64,000 nt of DNA, taken from NCBI GenBank assembly GCA_913058255.1, contig CAJXQU010000005.1, positions 110,418 to 174,417 of the forward strand, given 5' to 3'. Made by a program: the position numbers and the translations under genes. The notes under the pieces are model-generated. The model was not told where the DNA came from, made no database searches, and saw nothing but the letters and a program-made list of their open reading frames with translations. This DNA comes from an uncultured Pseudomonadota bacterium. GTDB taxonomy: Bacteria; Pseudomonadota; Gammaproteobacteria; CAJXQU01. Below are positions 34,463 through 43,773 of this stretch, piece by piece (position 1 is the first letter of the stretch; each line of letters begins with the position of its first letter).

Positions 34463-36640
34463 CTAGCCTTTTGCTTTTGCCTCTCTCCGGCGAGAATGTA
34501 AAACAGACTCTGTATATCCATTAGCCTGCTCACAACCGGTAAAGACCAAGTCAAGTGCTGCTTGGAACGCAATATTGTCATCAAAATTGGGTGACATACT
34601 ACGGTATTCGGAGTCATATTCATTTTGCAAATCGACCACGGCAGCCATTTTCTGAAAGACTTCAATAACTTGATCACGGCTGACCAAATCATGATGCAAC
34701 CAGTTAGAAATGTGTTGGCTAGAGATACGTAAGGTTGCGCGATCTTCCATCAATGAAACGTTATGAATATCCTGAACTTTTGAGCAGCCTACACCGTGAT
34801 CAATCCAACGAACAACATAACCCAAAATACCTTGGGCATTATTTTCTAACTCAGTTCTGATTTCGGCATCTGACAGCTCATGAGAACTTGTGCTCATCAA
34901 TGGGATGGTGAGAATGTCGTCCAAGCTTGCTCGTTGAACGCTAGTCAACTCTTGCTGACGGGCATTAACATCAACACGATGATAGTGCATAGAGTGCAAG
35001 GTTGCTGCAACAGGAGAAGGAACCCAAGCAGTATTAGCACCGGCACGTGGGTGGCTAATTTTTGCTTCCATCATCGATGTCATGTTGTCAGGTTCTGCCC
35101 ACATACCTTTACCTATTTGTGCATGTCCTGGCAGGCCTGTTTCCAACCCAACATCAACATTCCAGTCTTCATAAGCGCCTAACCATGGAGCAGTTTTCAA
35201 ACCTGCTTTAGTTAGGACTGGGCCTGCTTCCATACTGGTGTGGATCTCATCGCCGGTACGATCAAGGAAGCCAGTATTGATGAAGATAACGCGCTCTTTA
35301 GCAGCACGAATACATTCTTTCAAGTTGACGGTAGTACGTCGCTCTTCATCCATGATGCCTATTTTGACCGTATTTTTTTCTAGACCTAAAGCTTCTTCAA
35401 CTCTGGTGAAAAGGTCGACTGTTAATGCGACTTCTTCTGGGCCATGTTGCTTCGGTTTTACGATATAGACACTACCTGTTCGGCTGTTCTTAAATTTACC
35501 ATTGCTATTCAAGTCATGCTTAGCAGTCAATACGGTCATCATAGCATCAAGAAAACCCTCTGGGATCTCTTTGCCGTCAGCCGTTGTTACGGCATCAGTG
35601 AACATGTGGTGACCGACATTACGACAAAGCATTAGGCTGCGTCCTTGTAGTGAAAAAGATTCACCATTTGGAGCGGTATATTTTCGATCGTCTGACAGAG
35701 TTCGCTCGATAGTCTCGCCATCTTTAACAATGGTCCGCTTGAGATCACCTTTCATGAGCCCAAGCCAGTTCTTATAAACTTGAACCTTGTCTTCAGCATC
35801 AACAGCAGAGACCGAATCTTCACAATCCATAATGGTGCTGATCGCTGATTCGAGTTGGATATCGTAAACTCCGGCTAAATCGCCACGACCGATGTATAGA
35901 CCTTCACCGATGCAGATCTCTATATGTAAATGATTATGTGATAACAAGATGCTGGTTGGTGATTCTGCATCACCGGTATAACCGACGAAACGTTCACGTT
36001 TACCGAGACCTGTTTCAGAGCCATCGCCCATCACACCGATCAACTTACCAGACTTAACCTTGTATTTGACGACGTAGCTGTGGCTACCAACGGCCATAGG
36101 CACGGTACGATCAAGAAAATCACGACCATACTTTATGACTTGAGCGCCACGGACAGGGTTGTACTTCTTCGTTTGCTTGCAACCCTGCGCTTCAGGGATG
36201 ACATTGGTACCGTACAAAGCTTCGTACAAGCTACCCCAACGTGCATTTGCAGCGTTGAGTGCATACCGTGATTTATCGACCGGTACTACCAACTGAGGGC
36301 CAGCAATGGTCGTAATCTCGTCATCTACATTCGCAGTAGAAACAGTAAAGTCTTCACCTTCAGGAATGAGGTAGCCGATCGTTACTAAAAATGCTTTATA
36401 TTCATCAGCATTGATAGGTTGGTCTTTATGGGTTTTATGCCAATCATCAACTTGTTGTTGAATAGCATCACGTTTTTGCAATAAAGCAGAGTTCACAGGT
36501 CCTAGATCACTAACAATTCCTGCTAGTTTCTGCCAGAAATCATCTGGGCTAATATCAGTACCAGGCGCTATTTCATCTTTTAACAGATCGAACAAAGGTT
36601 TTGCGATCTTTAAGCCGTTGGATTCAATATATTGGTTCAT
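34463..36640 (-). CDS. glcB: malate synthase G
   Basis: Condenses glyoxylate with acetyl-CoA to malate. Its 725 residues equal the usual isoform G length. Visible elements are [42 protein letters not shown] (domain inserts of isoform G), [31 protein letters not shown] and [19 protein letters not shown] with the catalytic aspartate region. It would drain glyoxylate made from C2 compounds or from serine-type C1 metabolism. Isocitrate lyase and glycolate oxidase genes are not next to it, so the glyoxylate source is open. Confidence 0.97.
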   Translation of the reverse strand: MNQYIESNGLKIAKPLFDLLKDEIAPGTDISPDDFWQKLAGIVSDLGPVNSALLQKRDAIQQQVDDWHKTHKDQPINADEYKAFLVTIGYLIPEGEDFTVSTANVDDEITTIAGPQLVVPVDKSRYALNAANARWGSLYEALYGTNVIPEAQGCKQTKKYNPVRGAQVIKYGRDFLDRTVPMAVGSHSYVVKYKVKSGKLIGVMGDGSETGLGKRERFVGYTGDAESPTSILLSHNHLHIEICIGEGLYIGRGDLAGVYDIQLESAISTIMDCEDSVSAVDAEDKVQVYKNWLGLMKGDLKRTIVKDGETIERTLSDDRKYTAPNGESFSLQGRSLMLCRNVGHHMFTDAVTTADGKEIPEGFLDAMMTVLTAKHDLNSNGKFKNSRTGSVYIVKPKQHGPEEVALTVDLFTRVEEALGLEKNTVKIGIMDEERRTTVNLKECIRAAKERVIFINTGFLDRTGDEIHTSMEAGPVLTKAGLKTAPWLGAYEDWNVDVGLETGLPGHAQIGKGMWAEPDNMTSMMEAKISHPRAGANTAWVPSPVAATLHSMHYHRVDVNARQQELTSVQRASLDDILTIPLMSTSSHELSDAEIRTELENNAQGILGYVVRWIDHGVGCSKVQDIHNVSLMEDRATLRISSQHISNWLHHDLVSRDQVIEVFQKMAAVVDLQNEYDSEYRSMSPNFDDNIAFQAALDLVFTGCEQANGYTESVLHSRRREAKAKG

Positions 36641-36712
36641 TATAGATTTCCACTCATACTTTTACACCGTTAGATAAGTGTGGACTTATGTCCCTTTCCA
36701 AGAAGACAAAAA

Positions 36713-36739
36713 AAAGCCTCAGACAATGACTGAGGCTTT
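36713..36739 (-). terminator. intrinsic terminator of the phasin gene
   Basis: A perfect 10-bp stem (AAAGCCTCAG and CTGAGGCTTT around ACAATGA), followed on the minus strand by a run of T residues, lies just after the phasin stop codon. Confidence 0.92.
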
Positions 36740-36760
36740 ATTTACTAAAATAGCAATGTT

Positions 36761-37123
36761 CTATGCTTTTTTAGTCGTTTTTTTAGCGGCCTTAGATGCT
36801 ACATCAAGGCTTTCAGTCATAATTTTTTGAACTTCTTCGCTATAAGCTTTAGCTTCTTCAACAGCAACTTTACTATCGTTGATAGTTTTTGTCATACTCG
36901 ATTGAGCAAGTTCGCCTTGAGCTTTTAGAAAATTTGCATAGCCATCGAAATCTTTTACTTCAGAAAGTGCTTTAGTACGAGATTCGGTTAAAGCAACGAG
37001 TTCTTGTGCAGCGGCTGTCTGCGCTTCAACCGCGGCTTCAAATTTAGAAACATTTAATGCAACTAATTTTTCGATAGGAGCAGAAAATACAGAGAAATCA
37101 GCAACAGGGAAATTCTTTAACAT
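36761..37123 (-). CDS. phasin family protein
   Basis: A 120-residue, nearly all-helical protein of the PhaP/phasin type. NFPVADFSVFSAPIEKLVALNVSKFEAAVEAQTAAAQELVALTE is characteristic, and the end is Lys-rich (ASKAAKKTTKKA). Phasins coat polyhydroxyalkanoate granules, but similar proteins occur without granules and no PHA synthase is present here. I take the ATG at 37123 (MLKNFPV) because TTGAGGA sits eight bases upstream; the longer frame starting with TTG at 37138 would begin on the ribosome site. Confidence 0.82.
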   Translation of the reverse strand: MLKNFPVADFSVFSAPIEKLVALNVSKFEAAVEAQTAAAQELVALTESRTKALSEVKDFDGYANFLKAQGELAQSSMTKTINDSKVAVEEAKAYSEEVQKIMTESLDVASKAAKKTTKKA

Positions 37124-37288
37124 AATAGACATCCTCAAATTAGTCTGGGTAGTAAGTTTTTTGAATTACGAGATAATAATAAAACAATTAATGCTGCAGC
37201 GCAACATTAACTTAAGGTTAATATTTCTGTATGTGAAAAATGAGAAACCTTTATAGGTTAATTGCTCGACTTTTCCTAGAAAAACTAT

Positions 37289-38173
37289 TTATGCAGCGAC
37301 TTCTTTTACGGCGGCAATTTGCTCAGCTTGGAGGATCTGATCGACATTAAGCAGAATAGAATTTTCTTGTTTCTTATCAGATAAAATGGCCTTTATATAT
37401 TTATCATTGATTGATAAAGATTGGATACCAACTTGAGCAGGTGAATAACAGTCTTTTAGCTTGTAGGTCATTGCATCATGGACTTCATCTATAAGCAACG
37501 CATAAGCGGGAACCTTTCCATCACGCGTTACGTACAGCAGTATTGGGCGCATCATTTCGGTTAGTTGTTCACGCGCATGGCTAAATAAAGACTGTAAGCG
37601 ACGCATTGTCGTAATACGGTGATAGTTCAGTTGTTTGATCGCAGCATCGGACTCACCGTTATCACACATGGGTAAGAGTTCATCTGCAAGCGCATGAATT
37701 TGATTATGTGGTGCTTCAAACTGCGACATGATTTCATCTAAGGCTTCATTTCTAGATTGAAACTCGTCAAACCATCGACTAAATTCGCAACGGAGAGGAT
37801 CGCGCTCTTTGTGAAATTTTTCACCGTTTTTAATCGACTTTTCTAGTGCGTCCAACCAAGCGACGTGATCTTGCTCTTTGGCTGACAATATTTCGATCAA
37901 TTCTTTCTTACCATCATTACCCGATTTGATACCAATGCGTTCCGCTATATCAATGACGGGAACGACAGTATTTTGATAGTGACTGACACCAATCAAGCCA
38001 GGCGTCTTGATGGGTAACTCTTGGATATGATTAATTTCTTTGCTCAGGCTCACGACATTTTCGATCGGTATCGCGTACAGTGAATCTTCAATATAAAGCG
38101 TCATTACCGTGATAGAGCCAGACTCTGTGTCTGTGGTTGTCGCGTTAGGCTGTTGACCTGAGCTTGTATTCAT
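37289..38173 (-). CDS. CheW-like protein with inserted CZB zinc-binding domain
   Basis: A 294-residue signalling protein. Residues about 20-82 are the first half of a CheW fold (ITVMTLYIEDSLYAIPIENVVSL, then GLIGVSHYQNTVVPVIDIAERIGI). Residues about 95-205 resemble a chemoreceptor zinc-binding (CZB) domain with the 3His/1Cys set His103, Cys129 (RCEFSRWF), His156 and His160. From about 209 the CheW fold resumes (RPILLYVTRDGKVPAYALLIDEVHDA through SILLNVDQIL). CheW normally bridges CheA and chemoreceptors; CZB senses zinc or hypochlorous acid. The arrangement suggests a coupling protein responsive to metal or redox state. No che genes are adjacent. Confidence 0.85.
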   Translation of the reverse strand: MNTSSGQQPNATTTDTESGSITVMTLYIEDSLYAIPIENVVSLSKEINHIQELPIKTPGLIGVSHYQNTVVPVIDIAERIGIKSGNDGKKELIEILSAKEQDHVAWLDALEKSIKNGEKFHKERDPLRCEFSRWFDEFQSRNEALDEIMSQFEAPHNQIHALADELLPMCDNGESDAAIKQLNYHRITTMRRLQSLFSHAREQLTEMMRPILLYVTRDGKVPAYALLIDEVHDAMTYKLKDCYSPAQVGIQSLSINDKYIKAILSDKKQENSILLNVDQILQAEQIAAVKEVAA

Positions 38174-38266
38174 ACCTTAAGAATCTCTTGGGGTTATTGA
38201 TAGAAAGGTTATCGTACGAATTATGGAAAAGTTTAATGTTTTAAAGTGATGTGTATTATCTCTATA

Positions 38267-38422
38267 TTAAAGAGGTTGCAGCTTAGAATGATGAAGGAAC
38301 TGAATCCAGCATAAAAATGAGTGAAAATAACGGTAAAGTCCAGTTAATATAGAGATGACGATATCGTCGAGAAAGCCTTTTGGGGCACGCTTGGGATTCG
38401 TTCGCTGATAGTTTTCATGCAT
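38267..38422 (-). CDS. possible small protein of 51 residues
   Basis: An ATG-initiated frame MHENYQRTNPKRAPKG..., ending TAA, with a mildly hydrophobic centre (DDIVISILTGLYRYFHSFLCWIQFL). The composition is protein-like, and the frame fills part of an otherwise empty 340-base gap between same-direction genes. The ribosome site is weak, the frame lies after a terminator, and I know no homologue. Treat it as a candidate only. Confidence 0.33.
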   Translation of the reverse strand: MHENYQRTNPKRAPKGFLDDIVISILTGLYRYFHSFLCWIQFLHHSKLQPL

Positions 38423-38448
38423 GATTTATGTTTCTTTAAATTAAAAAA

Positions 38449-38469
38449 GCCGTCGGAGAAACCGACGGC
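38449..38469 (-). terminator. intrinsic terminator of pdsO
   Basis: GCCGTCGG and CCGACGGC form a perfect 8-bp GC-rich stem around a five-base loop, with six T residues following on the minus strand, 45 bases beyond the pdsO stop. Confidence 0.92.
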
Positions 38470-38513
38470 AAGTTGCTGGAGGGCGGGGTAAACTGGTTAA
38501 TAGGTGCTAATGG

Positions 38514-39263
38514 CTAGCTAGTCGTTATCAGTGAGACATGGATTGAGACGCGACGATCAAAAACGTAATTCTCGTTGTCGCCTTCGCTTGCCATGGCTTG
38601 CGCCTCACCATAAGAATTGCAATGAATCCGTTGTTCAGGCAGTCCTGCATCTTCAAGTACCGACTGAACCGTTTCGATACGCATTTCGCTTAAATGTTGG
38701 TTGTATTCAACATCACCACGAATATCCGTATGACCTTCCATTTGCACATGCAGCTCGGGGAAGTCTTTTAGTAGACGTGCTAATTGATAAAGCTTGTCGG
38801 CATTTTGAGATGGAAGATCGACTTCCCCTGATCGAAAGTAGACGGTGGTGGTCAAGCCGTTTTTTAAAAAATCCATCGTTGCGAGACGTCGATCAGCATT
38901 TAAACGACTAATGGTATTGGCTAGCTCATTTTCTGTGACAGAGAGCTCTGTTTCTAGCTTCGTGATCTGGTTCTCTTTTTGACTAAGTTCTGCACTTTTA
39001 GCTGCGATGGCATTGGTTCGTTGTGTATCATGATGACCTAACCATGAACCACCAGCAGCGCCAATGATCGCTCCAGGAGGACCACCTAACACAGCTCCGA
39101 CGATCAAGCCGGCACCGAAACCACCGGTTTCTTGAGCAGACGCTTCATTCGTTTTTTGAGTAGATATTGAAAGCAAGTTTGATTCAGAAGCTTGAGCTGG
39201 AACAGAAACGGCCGCTGCTATACAAAAGCGGATAAGTAATTTAGTCATTTTGCTGGGTTTCAT
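38514..39263 (-). CDS. pdsO: OmpA-family protein PdsO of the dedicated sortase system
   Basis: A 249-residue envelope protein. After a signal peptide comes a glycine-zipper segment (GFGAGLIVGAVLGGPPGAIIGAAGGSWLG, about 47-75), a coiled coil (KSAELSQKENQITKLETELSVTENELAN) and a C-terminal OmpA peptidoglycan-binding domain (VQMEGHTDIRGDVEYNQHLSEMRIETV, DRRVSIHV). This order matches PdsO, named for its link to the marine proteobacterial sortase, histidine kinase PdsS and regulator PdsR. It is divergent from pdsR. No sortase or sortase target gene lies between them, unlike in genomes where I know the set. Confidence 0.85.
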   Translation of the reverse strand: MKPSKMTKLLIRFCIAAAVSVPAQASESNLLSISTQKTNEASAQETGGFGAGLIVGAVLGGPPGAIIGAAGGSWLGHHDTQRTNAIAAKSAELSQKENQITKLETELSVTENELANTISRLNADRRLATMDFLKNGLTTTVYFRSGEVDLPSQNADKLYQLARLLKDFPELHVQMEGHTDIRGDVEYNQHLSEMRIETVQSVLEDAGLPEQRIHCNSYGEAQAMASEGDNENYVFDRRVSIHVSLITTS

Positions 39264-39455
39264 TTTTGTATCTCCGTTGATTGATTTGACGCCGACTATT
39301 TAAACCTGTCGATCTGGCTTTGAAATGGGTTGAAAATGGCGAAGCGATTATCAAATGTGGCAGAACTATGGAAATTTGGCCTATAACAACAAAATGTTAG
39401 TGATCAGGTGTACATTAGCTAACATTGAAAATGACAGATTTTTTGGAGTATAAAA

Positions 39456-40154
39456 ATGGCAAGACGGATCGCAATAGTCGAAGATGAGGTCGCATTACGC
39501 GAAAATTATGCGGCTATTTTGCGTAAACAGGGTTATGAAGTGGCTTGTTATGGCGAGCGCGATGAAGCCTTGTCGGCATTTCGTCAACGCTTACCGGATC
39601 TGATTATTCTTGATATAGGCTTACATGATGATATGGAGGGTGGTTTTGAGCTTTGTCGTGAGTTACGCAATATGTCACGAACCTTACCTATTATGTTTTT
39701 GACAGCGCGAGATGGCGATTTTGATACTGTATCTGGCTTACGTTTAGGGGCTGATGATTATCTGACTAAAGATATTACGCTGCCGCAGTTGCTTGCCCGG
39801 ATCAGTGCATTATTTAGACGCATCGAAGCACTAAGCGCACCGGAAGATGATGCTGATATAAAGGTGGGGCCTTTGTCGGTAAATACCAACACGATCAATA
39901 TCTCTTGGAATAATGAGTCGGTTGATTTAACTCTCACGGAGTTTTGGATAGTGCATTGTCTTGTGCGCCGTCCAGGGCATGTAAAAAACCGCGATCAACT
40001 TATGCAAGATGCCAATGTGATTGTAGATGATAGTACGATTACTTCACACATCAAACGGATCCGTAAGAAGTTTAAAGTGGTTGATGTTAGCTTTGATTGC
40101 ATCGAAACGGTTTATGGCATGGGTTATCGTTGGAATACTACTCAGACTGCTTGA
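39456..40154 (+). CDS. pdsR: response regulator PdsR
   Basis: An OmpR/PhoB-type response regulator of 232 residues. The receiver has Asp10, Asp53 (LIILDIGLHDD, phosphoacceptor) and the Thr/Lys of FLTARD and LTKDI. The winged-helix output domain (about 140-230) has LTLTEFWIVHCLVRRPGHVKNRDQLMQDANVIVDDSTITSHIKRIRKKF. The wording around RIAIVEDEVALRENYAAILRKQGYEV and GGFELCRELRNMSRTLPIMFLTARDGDFDTVSGLRLGADDYLTKD is that of the proteobacterial dedicated sortase system regulator. It lies 14 bases before its kinase gene. Confidence 0.9.
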   Translation: MARRIAIVEDEVALRENYAAILRKQGYEVACYGERDEALSAFRQRLPDLIILDIGLHDDMEGGFELCRELRNMSRTLPIMFLTARDGDFDTVSGLRLGADDYLTKDITLPQLLARISALFRRIEALSAPEDDADIKVGPLSVNTNTINISWNNESVDLTLTEFWIVHCLVRRPGHVKNRDQLMQDANVIVDDSTITSHIKRIRKKFKVVDVSFDCIETVYGMGYRWNTTQTA

Positions 40155-40168
40155 GAAGTCATCTTTAA

Positions 40169-42250
40169 ATGAAAAAAACATTCTCATTTTCCATTAGGAA
40201 AAAGCTGTTATTACTGTCTGTTGCTGTCTTGAGCCTGCCATACGTAGGGTATCAATATGTCCGCGAGATGGAGCACTATCTACGAGAAGGCTTAGAAATT
40301 TCTTTAACCGGCACTGCCAGCAGTGTTTCTGGTTTATTAAGCGGTCAAGAAGAACTCTTTCCACAAGCGGGTTATGGCGCTGCGCGAACCATTCCATTGT
40401 TTGTACACCCTATGAAACAGGTGGTGCAGATTGATGGTTACTCTGAGGAGTGGGATGCTTGGCTGGAGTGGGCTGAAAATCGCAGCTCTATGGAAGGTAC
40501 GCTGAGTGCTAAAATTGTTTTTTCTGAGCGAGCAGGGTATCTGTACGCATTATTCTTGATTAAAGATGATGCTTTAATTTATCAACGGCCTGATAAACCT
40601 TTTGATAATGAAAGTGATCAGATCGAGATTTTTATTGAAGATAATGAAAATAACCGACATCATTATTGGATAGCCCCATCGGCTCCAGGACAGATTAGCG
40701 CTTACGAACAAGGCATGATTTGGAATGAGGATATTTGGGAAGAAGAACCTGTACCTCGTTCAGTGACGAATATTACGGGTGCATGGCAAGGCTCGAAAAA
40801 CGGCTATATTCTTGAGTTGAAAATTCCAGCGAGAATGGTTGGGCAGAGCCTAGGTGTCATTATTTCGGATGTGGATAATAAAACAACGCGGCAGCTTAAA
40901 GGTACGATCAACACGTTGACTGATGAACGCCCAAATCAGTTGGTCAGGGCATCCAGCGAGATTGGAGCTGTTATCGAAAAGTTAGATATCACCGAAGGAA
41001 GAAGAGTTTGGGTGTTGGATACGGCGGGTCATGTTTTGGCCAGTTATGGTGATCTAAAGCATAAGACGCGTAGCCAGCCTTTGAATCGCTTATATTCATG
41101 GATCTTGCCCTCAGCCGTGTCACGGTTTAAAGATGATCTGGCTGGCGCATCGCGATTACAAGGCTCAGATGTGAGTGCTGCACTAGCAGGCAAAACAGGT
41201 ATCCGTTGGCGCTCATCGCCGGATGGTAATGCTGCTATCGTTACATCGGCCCAGCCTATTCGATCAGGGCATGATCTGATTGGTGTTGTAGTGGCAGAAG
41301 AAACCACCGGCAATATCCAGACAGTACAACGTAAAGCAATGGCTGATTTATTTACCAAGTCTTTATTGGTGTTTGTTGCGGTGACGCTTTTACTGTTGTT
41401 ATTTGCATCCAACCTTTCAAGCCGAATTCGTCGCCTGCGCCGTGAAGCAGATGAAGCAATCGATGAGCATGGGCGTGTGATGCACACGACGGTAGGTAAA
41501 CCTTGGCGTGATGAGTTAGGTGATCTATCGCTGCATTATTCTGAGATGTTAGAAAGGCTCAAACAATATAATGATTATTTAGAAAGTCTTGCCGGCAAGC
41601 TATCACACGAGTTACGTACACCGATGGCTGTGGTTCAATCATCTTTAGAAAGTTTGGATTCAGCAAATCTTGCTGAAGATGACAAGATTTATGTTGATCG
41701 TGCTAAGAATGGCGTAAACCGACTGCAAACCTTAGTGACTCGGTTGAGTGAGGCAGCACGATTAGAAGGGGCTTTGCAGGCTTCTGAAATTGAACTGATC
41801 CCAGTCAATGACATTTTTTCGGGATGCGTTGAAGGTTATCGCGCTGCTTATCCTCAACAGTCTTTTCAATATGAGTTTGACGCTAGTTCGGAGCTTAAGA
41901 TTTTTTGCGCACCGGATCTCGTCGTGCAAATGCTGGATAAGTTGGTTTCTAATGCGGTAGATTTTTCAAAGCATGATCGACCAATTAAAATTAATATTTC
42001 AGAACATAAACGAATGACTGTGGTTAAAATCATAAACTATGGTCCTCCTTTGCCTGAAAAACTTGAAGAGCAATTATTCGATTCGATGATCTCCGTGCGT
42101 AATTCAGATGATAAAGAAGAGCCTCATTTAGGGCTTGGCCTTTATATTGCTCGCTTAATAGTAGAGTTTCATAAAGGTGAGCTGCATGCAGATAATCTTT
42201 CAACTGGGGATGGTGCGGTATTTACTGTAAAATTACCTAGCTATGGATAA
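40169..42250 (+). CDS. pdsS: sensor histidine kinase PdsS
   Basis: A 693-residue inner-membrane kinase. A membrane segment near 13-25 precedes a large periplasmic part (about 30-385) that includes a CBM9-like beta-sandwich (VVQIDGYSEEWDAWLEW, then the stretch from IEIFIEDNENN to ILELKIPARMVG). A second membrane segment (about 395-415) and HAMP-like linker follow. The H box is LSHELRTPMAVVQSS with His480. The ATPase has DKLVSNAVDFS and GLGLYIARLIVEFHKG. The CBM9-like sensor suggests detection of a glycan or other envelope ligand. It is probably co-transcribed with pdsR, and its stop overlaps the next gene by eight bases. Confidence 0.9.
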   Translation: MKKTFSFSIRKKLLLLSVAVLSLPYVGYQYVREMEHYLREGLEISLTGTASSVSGLLSGQEELFPQAGYGAARTIPLFVHPMKQVVQIDGYSEEWDAWLEWAENRSSMEGTLSAKIVFSERAGYLYALFLIKDDALIYQRPDKPFDNESDQIEIFIEDNENNRHHYWIAPSAPGQISAYEQGMIWNEDIWEEEPVPRSVTNITGAWQGSKNGYILELKIPARMVGQSLGVIISDVDNKTTRQLKGTINTLTDERPNQLVRASSEIGAVIEKLDITEGRRVWVLDTAGHVLASYGDLKHKTRSQPLNRLYSWILPSAVSRFKDDLAGASRLQGSDVSAALAGKTGIRWRSSPDGNAAIVTSAQPIRSGHDLIGVVVAEETTGNIQTVQRKAMADLFTKSLLVFVAVTLLLLLFASNLSSRIRRLRREADEAIDEHGRVMHTTVGKPWRDELGDLSLHYSEMLERLKQYNDYLESLAGKLSHELRTPMAVVQSSLESLDSANLAEDDKIYVDRAKNGVNRLQTLVTRLSEAARLEGALQASEIELIPVNDIFSGCVEGYRAAYPQQSFQYEFDASSELKIFCAPDLVVQMLDKLVSNAVDFSKHDRPIKINISEHKRMTVVKIINYGPPLPEKLEEQLFDSMISVRNSDDKEEPHLGLGLYIARLIVEFHKGELHADNLSTGDGAVFTVKLPSYG

Positions 42251-42614
42251 ACTATTTATATCGATCGGAAGTTTTGCTGCTTTCATTAGTGTTGGACTAG
42301 GCGCTTTCGGCGCGCATGCTTTACGTGATCGTCTTTCCGAGCAGATGCTGTCGGTCTGGCAAACCGGTGTTCAATATCATCTAATCCATGCCATTGCTAT
42401 GGTTCTGGTTGGGGTTCTCATCAACTTATATTCCGGAATTGGGTCACTAAAATATGCTGGTTGGTTGTTTCTATTGGGAATTATTTTGTTCTCTGGCAGT
42501 CTTTACTTATTAGCAGTATTAGAAGTTCGAAAACTCGGCATGATTACTCCGTTAGGAGGGTTAGCTTTTCTCGCCGGCTGGTTGGTCATCGTAATAGGAA
42601 TGGTAAGACAATGA
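42243..42614 (+). CDS. DUF423 family inner-membrane protein
   Basis: A 123-residue protein with four membrane segments and the DUF423 start FISIGSFAAFISVGLGAFGAHALRDRLSEQMLSVWQTGVQYHLIHAIAM, plus GSLYLLAVLEVRKLGMITPLGGLAFLAGWL. Function is unknown. It overlaps pdsS by eight bases and its own stop overlaps the next start, so it lies in the middle of a tightly packed transcript; the link to the sortase regulators may be only genomic. Confidence 0.92.
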   Translation: MDKLFISIGSFAAFISVGLGAFGAHALRDRLSEQMLSVWQTGVQYHLIHAIAMVLVGVLINLYSGIGSLKYAGWLFLLGIILFSGSLYLLAVLEVRKLGMITPLGGLAFLAGWLVIVIGMVRQ

Positions 42615-43660
42615 TGAAGTATGTAGTGGCAACTTTTTTAATTTTTATGTCGGTGAGCACTGCGCAAGCGGAGACATTTCTGTTGCCTGAAAATGGGGAC
42701 TCGGTGATCGGTGCCGTTAGCCTGACAACAACGCGATATGAGGATACGATTTCTGATCTAGCTAGGCTTTATGATCAAGGTTTTCGTGAAATGCAGTATG
42801 CAAACCCGAATGTTGATCCTTGGTTACCAGGCGAGGGGACAGAAGTTGTTATTCCTAGTCGTTATGTTTTGCCGGATGCCCCTCGAGAAGATATTGTCAT
42901 TAATGTCCCCGAAATGCGGCTTTATTATTATCCAAAACGTAAAAAAGGTGAGCCGGCAACAGTCATAACCTATCCCATTAGTATCGGTCGGCAAGACTGG
43001 GCAACGCCATATGGTAAAACATCGATTATTTCGAAAATAAAAGATCCAACTTGGACACCACCGGAATCGATCAAAAAAGAACATGCTGAGATGGGTGATC
43101 CATTGCCCAATGTTGTGCCCGCTGGACCAGATAATCCATTAGGGTTATTTGCATTACGTTTGGGCAAGCGTGGCTATCTAATTCATGGAACTAATAAACC
43201 GAGCGGTCTGGGCATGCGGGTGACACATGGCTGTATTCGTCTTTACCCTAAAGATATTGAAGAAATATTTTCCAAGGTTCGTGTCGGCACTAACGTCAAT
43301 ATTATTGATCAACCGTATAAAGCTGGTTGGTTAAAAGGCAAGTTATATCTTGAAGCCCACCCACCTTTAGAAGAGGTAAAAGCTGATGCCGCGAGTGAAT
43401 ATCAGCGCCTTGTAAATAGTCTTAGTAAAGCATCTGAAAACAGCATTGATCAGATTGATTGGAACTCGATTAAACGTATCACTCAGGATCAGACAGGTAT
43501 TCCTGCCATGGTTGCAGCGGGGAATGAGACAAGTAGCTCTTCAGAAATGGTGATTGAGGAAAAGTCAGGATCACTCAATTCGAACGAATCAAAAGATATT
43601 GTCGTGGAAAGACGCGCAGAAGAGATAACACAGCAATCTTCTTATTCAGATCTATTTTGA
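42611..43660 (+). CDS. L,D-transpeptidase (ErfK/YbiS family)
   Basis: An exported YkuD-fold L,D-transpeptidase of 349 residues. These form 3-3 peptidoglycan crosslinks or attach a lipoprotein to peptidoglycan. It has a signal peptide (MMKYVVATFLIFMSVSTAQA), a LysM-like stretch (YEDTISDLARLYDQGFREMQYANPNVDPWLPGEGTEVVIP), and a catalytic domain with YLIHGTN and THGCIRLYP (His206, Cys208). The C-terminal tail (about 265-349) is polar and low-complexity. The ATGATG at 42611 fits the signal peptide; a longer frame from 42461 would lie inside the DUF423 gene. It faces a lipoprotein gene that could be its substrate. Confidence 0.93.
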   Translation: MMKYVVATFLIFMSVSTAQAETFLLPENGDSVIGAVSLTTTRYEDTISDLARLYDQGFREMQYANPNVDPWLPGEGTEVVIPSRYVLPDAPREDIVINVPEMRLYYYPKRKKGEPATVITYPISIGRQDWATPYGKTSIISKIKDPTWTPPESIKKEHAEMGDPLPNVVPAGPDNPLGLFALRLGKRGYLIHGTNKPSGLGMRVTHGCIRLYPKDIEEIFSKVRVGTNVNIIDQPYKAGWLKGKLYLEAHPPLEEVKADAASEYQRLVNSLSKASENSIDQIDWNSIKRITQDQTGIPAMVAAGNETSSSSEMVIEEKSGSLNSNESKDIVVERRAEEITQQSSYSDLF

Positions 43661-43721
43661 ATTAAGGGATCTTACTTAATGTTCTTCAAGAATTTTTTTA
43701 GGTGAGAATAAACGATAGGCA

Positions 43722-43753
43722 AAAAAAACCGTTCTCAATGGAACGGCTTTTTT
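43722..43753. terminator. bidirectional terminator between transpeptidase and lipoprotein genes
   Basis: CCGTTC (43729-43734) and GAACGG (43741-43746) form a stem flanked by an A run on the left and a T run on the right, the symmetric form expected between convergent genes. Confidence 0.88.
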
Positions 43754-43773
43754 AATACAAATGAGAGAAGCTA

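Noticed and set aside
36761..37138. Longer phasin start at the TTG (37138)
   Set aside because: That codon lies within the ribosome binding site TTGAGGA; the ATG at 37123 is better spaced.
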